Shown here: one piece after another, positions 15,984-20,884 of the stretch
How the letters are laid out: each line of letters begins with the position of its first letter
Numbering within the stretch: position 1 is the stretch's first letter
DNA from: Chlamydia avium 10DC88
GTDB taxonomy: Bacteria; Chlamydiota; Chlamydiia; Chlamydiales; Chlamydiaceae
Assembly (NCBI RefSeq): GCF_000583875.1
Contig: NZ_CP006571.1
Coordinates: 1,020,287 to 1,041,170 of the forward strand
Reading direction: 5' to 3'
Length of the DNA: 20,884 nt
Notes under the pieces: generated by a model
The model's input: only the letters and a program-made list of their open reading frames with translations
Told to the model about the DNA's origin: nothing
Databases searched by the model: none
Translations under genes and position numbers: made by a program

Positions 15984-16965
15984 AGATACACCTAAGTAAA
16001 CAAATTTCTGGAGGAGAAAGAAATCTGAGCCTTTTTAATCCTCCTAAGCCGCGATTTACGTATAATTGTTTTTTCCCTTCAGAGAGAAGAAAGAGCCCAC
16101 GTACTAAATGAGGATTTTCTAATCCCGAAATTTTGCTTAACGTTTTATTGGCAATTTTTGGCCAGGGGAACCAGATTTGCGATCCGTGAGTGTGTCCTGA
16201 AAAAATAAAATCTCCTGGATAGTTTTCTAGTGAGTATGCAGTATCTGGGTTATGCGAGAGGATGATACCCGGTAATGTGGGATTGTAATTAGTAAAAGCG
16301 TGTTGAGGATGAAATTGTTTGGTAAAGAGGTCTCCTAATCCCACAATATTGATCATATCAGGGATCTGATAGCTTTCATTGTGCAGAAGACGAACAGGAG
16401 TATTTTTCAATAAGTGCATTAACTCTGTGTGTGGAGCTTGTTGTTGTAGTCCTTCGGCAAAACGATAGTGATTCGAACCAAAGAGGCCTTGAGTAATAGA
16501 AACATACGCACGTCGTAAAGATTGACTTTTACTTCTGGGGATTATATCAATATTTCCTTGAATGTTTCTAGAAACATATTCTTGGTAATCATGATTTCCT
16601 AGGGAGGCATATATTCCTAAAGGGGCATGAAGAGAGTTCAAGAAGGCTTCTAACCGACCACGGTGTTCTAATTGTGAGCGACAAATGAAGTCTCCAGAGA
16701 ATATAAGGATATCAGGAGAGAGACTTGCTATTTTTTTGGAAATTTTTTTAAGGAACCGGTTAGGCATGCTTTTTTGAAAATGTAAATCAGAAATGTGCAC
16801 GATGCGCAAACCATGCAAGTAGGCATACTTCTTAGGTAATTTCCAAATGAGGCGCGATATTTTCAATTGATTGGGCTCTATAAAGTTTGCCCAAGAAAAA
16901 ATAGCTAAAGAAGCTGCTGCCGAGGATAAAACAGTAAATCCCACAATTATACTATAAATAAACAT
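15973..16965 (-). CDS. lpxG: UDP-2,3-diacylglucosamine pyrophosphatase (LpxG)
   Basis: LpxG is the chlamydial enzyme that cleaves UDP-2,3-diacylglucosamine to lipid X in lipid A synthesis, replacing LpxH/LpxI. C. trachomatis CT461 has been shown to do this, and this gene is in the same position. The N-terminal hydrophobic segment (about 3-24) anchors it in the inner membrane. The calcineurin-type metallophosphoesterase motifs are complete: HISDLH (D60, H62), FSGDF (D92), LGNHD (N124, H125) and FSGHTHGSQIW (about 253-263). Older annotation names it YaeI phosphohydrolase. The ribosome binding site GAGGG before the ATG is part of a perfect hairpin (see separate entry). First gene of an overlapping lpxG-ispD-truA set. 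Confidence 0.87.
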   Translation of the reverse strand: MFIYSIIVGFTVLSSAAASLAIFSWANFIEPNQLKISRLIWKLPKKYAYLHGLRIVHISDLHFQKSMPNRFLKKISKKIASLSPDILIFSGDFICRSQLEHRGRLEAFLNSLHAPLGIYASLGNHDYQEYVSRNIQGNIDIIPRSKSQSLRRAYVSITQGLFGSNHYRFAEGLQQQAPHTELMHLLKNTPVRLLHNESYQIPDMINIVGLGDLFTKQFHPQHAFTNYNPTLPGIILSHNPDTAYSLENYPGDFIFSGHTHGSQIWFPWPKIANKTLSKISGLENPHLVRGLFLLSEGKKQLYVNRGLGGLKRLRFLSPPEICLLRCIYEH

Positions 16966-16970
16966 TTTTC

Positions 16971-16994
16971 CCTCGTCCTAGCTCTAGGACGAGG
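16971..16994 (-). promoter_or_regulatory. Perfect inverted repeat covering the lpxG ribosome binding site
   Basis: Arms 16971-16981 (CCTCGTCCTAG) and 16984-16994 (CTAGGACGAGG) are perfect complements with two bases between, so an RNA stem of about 9-10 bp would form. On the minus strand the 3' arm ends in GAGG. With the next G this forms the lpxG Shine-Dalgarno sequence, four bases before the ATG. Neither strand shows a T-run after the stem, so it is not a standard terminator. An RNA switch, a protein-binding palindrome or an attenuating hairpin between the SWIB gene and lpxG are all possible. Confidence 0.65.
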
Positions 16995-17022
16995 AGACCG
17001 AGAAAGAATTGTTATGCCGATT

Positions 17023-17286
17023 TTATTTTATGATATGCCTAGAGAGAGCTTTTGTCATTTGAAACATATCTATAGTGCTTGACGAACCAAAAACTTTAGC
17101 CAGATTGCTATCTGGGAGGATGTTTCGTTTATTCTTTGGGTCTTGTAGATTGTGTTTTTTAATATATTCCCAGACTTTTTTTACAATTTCAGTTCGGGGC
17201 ATAGGTCCCTTGCCAACAATAGCTGCCAACTCAGAGGAAATATTGACAGGGTTCATAAAAGCAGAGTTTTTATTTTTTTCACTCAT
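17023..17286 (-). CDS. SWIB/MDM2-domain protein
   Basis: This 87-residue protein consists almost entirely of one SWIB domain. Typical blocks are AFMNPVNISSELAAIVGKG, MPRTEIVKKVWEYIKKHNLQ, DPKNKRNILPDSNLAKVFG and FQMTKALSRHI. SWIB domains occur in eukaryotic chromatin remodelling complexes (BAF60) and MDM2, and in Chlamydia both as this stand-alone protein (CT460 position) and fused to topoisomerase I. A chromatin- or nucleoid-related function is inferred, not shown. ATG at 17286 is supported by TAGGAG six bases upstream. A stem-loop GAAGAG/CTCTTC (17312-17317 and 17325-17330) lies in its leader. lpxG begins 57 bases downstream, beyond the hairpin. Confidence 0.9.
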   Translation of the reverse strand: MSEKNKNSAFMNPVNISSELAAIVGKGPMPRTEIVKKVWEYIKKHNLQDPKNKRNILPDSNLAKVFGSSSTIDMFQMTKALSRHIIK

Positions 17287-17342
17287 CGACTACTCCTAGT
17301 AAAGGTGGAACGAAGAGACCTAAGCTCTTCATCACAACTTTT

Positions 17343-17370
17343 TTTATCTTTCAAGAAGGTTTATCGTCAA
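17343..17370 (-). promoter_or_regulatory. Candidate sigma-66 promoter for the SWIB gene
   Basis: On the minus strand TTGACG (17370-17365) and GATAAA (17348-17343) are 16 bases apart, about 55 bases before the ATG at 17286. The resulting leader would include the GAAGAG/CTCTTC stem-loop. Confidence 0.5.
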
Positions 17371-17476
17371 AACAAATTTAGTTTACTGTTTTTCTAGATT
17401 TTTTTAGGAAATGTAATCAGGAGGGGGGGATAGATCACTGAGAAGATGATGAAGAAATTGATGCTCTATAGACTCA

Positions 17477-17506
17477 TTGACTTTATTATTTTCCCTTTTC
17501 TAGAAT
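17477..17506 (+). promoter_or_regulatory. Candidate sigma-66 promoter for the prfB operon
   Basis: TTGACT at 17477-17482 and TAGAAT at 17501-17506 are separated by 18 bases, placing a start near 17513 and a leader of about 29 bases before the prfB ATG at 17542. Confidence 0.5.
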
Positions 17507-17541
17507 CCTAGCAATTACGAGATATTGAGTTTTATAATCAT

Positions 17542-18652
17542 ATGCATGACAGTTTAAATAAACGGTTGGAAGCTTTATTTTTAGGTTTAGATTTGACCGG
17601 GAGGTTTTTTTGACCTCGAAGGTAAAACTCAAGAATTAACACAACTCGAAAATAAGACTTTGCAGGAAGGATTTTGGCAAGACACCTCTCAAGCCGGAAA
17701 AGTTTCTGAACGCATCGCATTTTTAAGACGCCAAATCTTAAATTATCATGAATTGAAACAAAAGATAGAGAACCTGGCTTTTTTCTTAAATGAAGGTGAC
17801 GACGCTATTTCTGATCCTGAGTTTCGCAAAGATCTAGAAAAAGAATTTACATATTGTGAGCGTATTCTTACTGAATGGGAAACACAACGTCTGTTGGCCG
17901 GAGAAGCAGATAAAAACTCTTGTTTTCTTACGATTAATGCAGGCGCGGGTGGTACGGAATCTTGTGATTGGGTAGAGATGCTTTTTCGTATGTATACTCG
18001 CTGGGCAGCAAGTCATCAATGGCAAGTGGAAATTGTAGACCGCTTAGATGGGGACGTTGCAGGAATTAAGCATATTACGATTAAAATTTCTGGGGAGTAT
18101 GCTTACGGGTATGCTAAGGCAGAACGTGGAGTACATCGGTTAGTACGTATTTCACCTTTTGATAGCAATGCAAAGCGACATACAAGTTTTGCTTCTGTTG
18201 ATGTCTATCCCGAGATTGATGATCAGATAGAGATAGATATTCGTCAGAGTGATTTGCGTATTGATACCTATCGTTCTTCAGGTGCTGGGGGACAACATGT
18301 CAATGTGACAGATTCTGCAGTGCGCATTACTCATTTACCTACGGGTATTGTTGTCTCTTGTCAAAGTGAACGTAGCCAGATTCAGAATCGAGAAAGTTGT
18401 ATGAAAATGCTACGAGCACGCATGTATCAACAGATTCTCCAGGAACGTTTGGAAAAACAGCTTCTTGATAGGAAAAATAAAAAAGAAATTGCTTGGGGCT
18501 CGCAAATTCGTAATTATGTTTTCCAGCCCTATACCCTAGTTAAGGATGTACGTACAGGACATGAGACAGGGAACGTACAGGCTATGATGGATGGGGAATT
18601 GCTAGATGGTTTCATTAAAGCATATTTAGTGGAGTATGGAGAAGTCTCATGA
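17542..18652 (+). CDS. prfB: Peptide chain release factor 2, programmed +1 frameshift
   Basis: RF2 ends translation at UGA and UAA. The gene is in two frames: ATG 17542 through TTT 17610 (23 codons), an in-frame TGA at 17611-17613, then the +1 frame from GAC at 17612 to 18652, giving 369 residues in all. The first part reads [20 protein letters not shown] and RFF, and the second continues [20 protein letters not shown], so the joined N-terminus aligns with normal RF2. The stop-codon recognition tripeptide SPF lies at about 204-206 and the peptidyl-hydrolysis GGQ at about 249-251 ([20 protein letters not shown]). Reading only the long frame from an internal TTG would lose the N-terminal helical domain. 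The stop overlaps the start of the acetyltransferase gene as ATGA. Confidence 0.95.
17599..17614 (+). promoter_or_regulatory. RF2 programmed +1 frameshift site
   Basis: The bases read GGG AGG TTT TTT TGA C. An internal Shine-Dalgarno-like GGGAGG lies three bases before the slippery codon TTT, and UGA followed by C is the stop. This is the same arrangement and spacing as the E. coli prfB site (AGGGGG, three bases, CTT TGA C), with TTT in place of CTT. Low RF2 slows termination at UGA and allows a shift to GAC. Confidence 0.95.
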
Positions 18653-19164
18653 AGGAAGAAGGTAAAGATACAGGAATTCCTGGGCTAGAAATACGCTATA
18701 CATTGCCTAGTGATGGAGCTTACATGCAGAAGTGGTTGAATGATCCCAAAATTTTGCGCGGGTTCCCTTTAAAAACAGAAACAGAAATTCGCGATAGTGT
18801 AAATTTTTGGGTGGGTTTTTACCGTTATCATAGTAGCTTAACAGCCGTGTATAAGGGAGAAGTCGCTGGAGTCGCTACTCTAATTTTAAATCCTTATATC
18901 AAAGTGTCACATCATGCATTAATTTCAATTATTGTAGGGCCACTTTATCGTAATCAGGGTATTGGTACGGCATTATTAAATAATCTATGTCATTTAGCTA
19001 AGACGCGTTTTCATTTGGAAATTCTCTATTTAGAAGTCTATGAGGAAAATCGAGCGATTAACTTATATAAGCGCTTTGGATTTGTAGAAGTAGGTAGACA
19101 AAAGCGATTTTATAAAGATGAGATTGGTTATCTCGCGAAGATAACTATGGAAAAGAATTTGTAA
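18649..19164 (+). CDS. GNAT-family N-acetyltransferase
   Basis: This 171-residue protein transfers acetyl groups from acetyl-CoA. The acetyl-CoA binding motif A is clear: [20 protein letters not shown] (R/Q-x-x-G-x-G/A). The following [20 protein letters not shown] is motif B and the typical C-terminal part of RimI/RimJ/YhhY proteins. The start of the domain, [19 protein letters not shown], resembles RimJ/RimL types that modify ribosomal proteins, but the substrate cannot be told. The ATG overlaps the prfB stop by four bases, so it is translated with RF2. Position matches CT458. Confidence 0.9.
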   Translation: MKEEGKDTGIPGLEIRYTLPSDGAYMQKWLNDPKILRGFPLKTETEIRDSVNFWVGFYRYHSSLTAVYKGEVAGVATLILNPYIKVSHHALISIIVGPLYRNQGIGTALLNNLCHLAKTRFHLEILYLEVYEENRAINLYKRFGFVEVGRQKRFYKDEIGYLAKITMEKNL

Positions 19165-19190
19165 GAACTGTCTTTTTCTAGGCATTTTCT

Positions 19191-19742
19191 ATGGTATTTG
19201 TAAAAACAAGTCGCATTTTAAGGAAGTTTTATCATCAATTCTTGATTTCAATTATCCCTATGGGGAAATCGTTTCATCCTATGATTTCATCTTATCAACG
19301 TTCTCTTCCTATAGATTGTTCTCCTGGTAAGGTTTTTGATCTATACAAAATTTATCAAAGATTAAATGCACAATTTTTTGAAAGAAAATTGCATCTAACT
19401 ATTGGGTGGTTTGGTCGGGAACGTTCAAAGTCCGTATGTAAAGCAGTTCTTGGTTCCTATCATGAGGGAGAAAAGGCCATTCGTATACATCGTTCTTTAG
19501 ATCGGAAAGATATTCCATTATTTTTTATGGAATATCTTATTTATCATGAAATGGTCCATAGTATCGTTCCTCGTGAGTACTCAGTATCGGGAAGGACGAT
19601 TTTCCATGGGAAAAAATTTAAGGAATATGAAAGGCGTTTTCCTTTATATGAGAAAGCCATCGCATGGGAAAAAGCCAATGTATATGTATTGTTACAAAAA
19701 ACAAAATCAACAATAGGTAAGAAACATGGCAGGGCACAGTAA
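19191..19742 (+). CDS. SprT-like zinc metallopeptidase-fold protein
   Basis: This 183-residue protein has the SprT-type layout. A helix near [20 protein letters not shown] is followed by strands with LTIGWFG and IRIHRSL, the zinc motif HEMVH (119-123) in [10 protein letters not shown], and a third ligand in [14 protein letters not shown] (H139). SprT/Spartan proteins are zinc proteins; eukaryotic ones cut DNA-protein crosslinks, and the role in bacteria is not settled. Complete metal ligands suggest an active enzyme. ATG at 19191 has only TAGG at a loose distance, so ATG at 19260 is an alternative. The 3' end overlaps yebC by 17 bases. I do not recall a counterpart between CT458 and CT457 in C. 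trachomatis, so it may be lineage-specific. Confidence 0.8.
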   Translation: MVFVKTSRILRKFYHQFLISIIPMGKSFHPMISSYQRSLPIDCSPGKVFDLYKIYQRLNAQFFERKLHLTIGWFGRERSKSVCKAVLGSYHEGEKAIRIHRSLDRKDIPLFFMEYLIYHEMVHSIVPREYSVSGRTIFHGKKFKEYERRFPLYEKAIAWEKANVYVLLQKTKSTIGKKHGRAQ

Positions 19743-20442
19743 GTGGGCCAATACAAAATACCGTAAGGAACGTGCAGATCATAAAAAAGGTAAGATCTTT
19801 TCACGAACGATAAAAGAACTCATGGCTGCTGTGAAAAGTGGAGGCCCCGATCCAAAAACAAATGCGCGTTTAAGGGCTGTGATTCAAAAAGCACGGGATC
19901 AAAATATTCCTAATGAAAATATTGAGAGAAATTTAAAGAAAGCTTCAAGTTCAGATCAGAAAAATTTCGAAACAGTTATTTACGAGCTCTATGGATATGG
20001 AGGAGTAGGTATTGTTGTCGAAGCTATGACAGATAATAAGAATCGCACAGCATCAGATATGCGTATCGCAGTGAATAAGCGTGGAGGTTCCTTAGTGGAG
20101 CCTGGAAGCGTTCTTTATAATTTTTCCAGAAAGGGAGCATGCTATGTCCCTAAGAATGCTATAGATGAATCTACTCTTCTCTCTCATGTTGTTGATATAG
20201 GGGCTGAAGATCTAGAAAGTGATGATGAAGAATATTTTGTTGTTCTCTGCGATCCTGTAGAGCTCGGTACTATTAAGGAAAATCTTGTTGCTTTAGGAAT
20301 TCCTTGTTCTGAAGAGAAGATAATCTATCTTCCCTTACGTCTTGTCGATTGTGATGAGAAAGATGGGGAAGCTAATCTTGCTTTAGTTGCATGGTTAGAG
20401 AACATTGATGATGTTGATGATGTATATCATAATATGGCGTAA
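19726..20442 (+). CDS. yebC: YebC/PmpR/TACO1-family protein
   Basis: This 238-residue protein has the invariant start [20 protein letters not shown] followed by [12 protein letters not shown]. Further family blocks are [58 protein letters not shown] and the acidic [15 protein letters not shown]. Family members have been described as transcription regulators and, as with mitochondrial TACO1 and recent bacterial work, as factors aiding translation of difficult sequences such as proline runs. Placement with RF2 and an acetyltransferase fits a translation role (inference). Its start lies inside the SprT-like gene. It is the last gene of the operon and converges with the Tarp-like gene. Confidence 0.96.
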   Translation: MAGHSKWANTKYRKERADHKKGKIFSRTIKELMAAVKSGGPDPKTNARLRAVIQKARDQNIPNENIERNLKKASSSDQKNFETVIYELYGYGGVGIVVEAMTDNKNRTASDMRIAVNKRGGSLVEPGSVLYNFSRKGACYVPKNAIDESTLLSHVVDIGAEDLESDDEEYFVVLCDPVELGTIKENLVALGIPCSEEKIIYLPLRLVDCDEKDGEANLALVAWLENIDDVDDVYHNMA

Positions 20443-20518
20443 AGCTTCCCCGTATTTTATATGAGAAAGCTTACTCCTTGTGTGTTGATTAGAAAAGAGC
20501 CTGTCCTACTAGAAGTTT

Positions 20519-20884
20519 TTACTCTGTTACTTTACTCAACGTCGCAGATAATTGTTTTGTCACATCTTTTGCTGCTTGCATTAGCTGTAGCCCTAAGCTA
20601 GATGAGGATGATTCAGCAGACCGAATAGCACTGTTCATAGATTCTCCAGCTTGCATTAGTGTAAGTCGGTTAGCCAGTGTACTCAGGGTTTGCGTAACTT
20701 CTGCTGCTGCTTGGGGAAGTTCTGATGGAGAATCGCTTGATAATGGTGATGCCATGCCCCTGGTTCCACCTACAGACTCTGAGACTGCTGTTTGTGTTGC
20801 AGGACTTGGCGTGCTTACGGTACTTCCTGTGGAAGTTGCTGAAGATAATACGTTAGACAAACTTGCTGTTACTCCAGCTGCTGC
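20519..20884 (-). CDS. tarp: C-terminal part of a probable Tarp effector (runs off right edge)
   Basis: The minus-strand frame is open from the right edge to TAA at 20521-20519, giving the last 121 residues. There is no true start: the first possible TTG at 20860 is just an in-frame Leu. The sequence is Ser/Thr/Ala-rich and low in complexity (SSATSTGSTVSTPSPATQTA), then more helical (QAAAEVTQTLSTLANRLTLM, GLQLMQAAKDVTKQLSATLS). Tarp, the actin-nucleating type III effector injected on entry, lies next to yebC in chlamydial genomes and has this Ser/Ala-rich composition with C-terminal actin-binding helices. The identification rests mostly on position; the diagnostic N-terminal tyrosine repeats, if present, are outside the window. 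Confidence 0.6.
   Translation of the reverse strand, partial: AAAGVTASLSNVLSSATSTGSTVSTPSPATQTAVSESVGGTRGMASPLSSDSPSELPQAAAEVTQTLSTLANRLTLMQAGESMNSAIRSAESSSSSLGLQLMQAAKDVTKQLSATLSKVTE

Noticed and set aside
16971..16994. Rho-independent terminator after the SWIB gene
   Set aside because: The stem is followed by GAAAAATG on the minus strand and AGACCGAG on the plus strand. No T-run exists in either direction, so I list it as an inverted repeat over the lpxG ribosome binding site instead.
17660..18652. RF2 as a single-frame protein from TTG 17660, or prfB as a pseudogene
   Set aside because: The upstream frame plus the canonical frameshift signal restores a full RF2 N-terminus.
20451..20483. 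Terminator from repeated AAAGCTT between yebC and the Tarp-like gene
   Set aside because: The pairing needs a bulge, the loop is about 19 bases, and there is no T-run after it. It is probably chance from the self-complementary AAGCTT.
1..20884. CRISPR array, insertion sequence, prophage or restriction-modification system
   Set aside because: I saw no spaced direct repeats, transposase, integrase, phage structural genes or methylase. The HsdR-like protein is solitary.

Overview
The window is chromosomal DNA from a Chlamydia species. The evidence is low-GC sequence, dense and often overlapping genes, and a gene order I recognise from chlamydial genomes: pheT, LysM protein, yidD, RMND1-like protein, recO, the two-component pair ctcC/ctcB, truA, ispD, lpxG, SWIB protein, prfB, acetyltransferase, yebC and a Tarp-like effector. 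A large inclusion-membrane-type gene lies between ctcC and ctcB, and a SprT-like gene lies before yebC. From memory this fits the C. pneumoniae/psittaci/caviae/felis side of the genus better than C. trachomatis. I cannot name the species.

Layout, left: 1-1987 (-) is the 5' part of pheT, running off the left edge. Divergent from it is a membrane-anchored LysM protein (+). Its 3' end overlaps a minus-strand pair, an RMND1/DUF155 protein followed by yidD. Next come tRNA-Leu(GAG) (+) and an unrecognised beta-rich protein (+). A minus-strand cluster then runs from tRNA-Arg(UCG) through a long-form ribosome hibernation factor and an orphan HsdR-N/PD-(D/E)XK nuclease-like protein to recO.

Middle: the sigma-54 two-component system. 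The response regulator ctcC (-) lacks its DNA-binding domain. The kinase ctcB (-) lies downstream of a small FlgN-like protein and tRNA-Leu(CAA). The two are split by a 998-residue plus-strand coiled-coil protein with a bilobed hydrophobic segment, the hallmark of Inc proteins.

Right: a lipoprotein (-) is divergent from a HAD phosphatase (+). A compact minus-strand operon carries lpxG, ispD and truA (lipid A, isoprenoid precursors, tRNA pseudouridine), preceded by a SWIB-domain protein. The plus-strand operon prfB, acetyltransferase, SprT-like protein, yebC begins with a release factor 2 gene that needs a programmed +1 frameshift at an in-frame TGA. The window ends in the C-terminus of a probable Tarp effector (-).

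Most of the window is housekeeping. The points most worth following are the Inc-like gene inside the sigma-54 regulatory locus, the RF2 frameshift, a perfect hairpin burying the lpxG ribosome binding site, a near-consensus sigma-54 site before the LysM gene, and the orphan nuclease-like protein coupled to recO. No gene lies in several gaps, but none exceeds 300 bases. The largest, 17287-17541, holds the divergent SWIB and prfB promoters.
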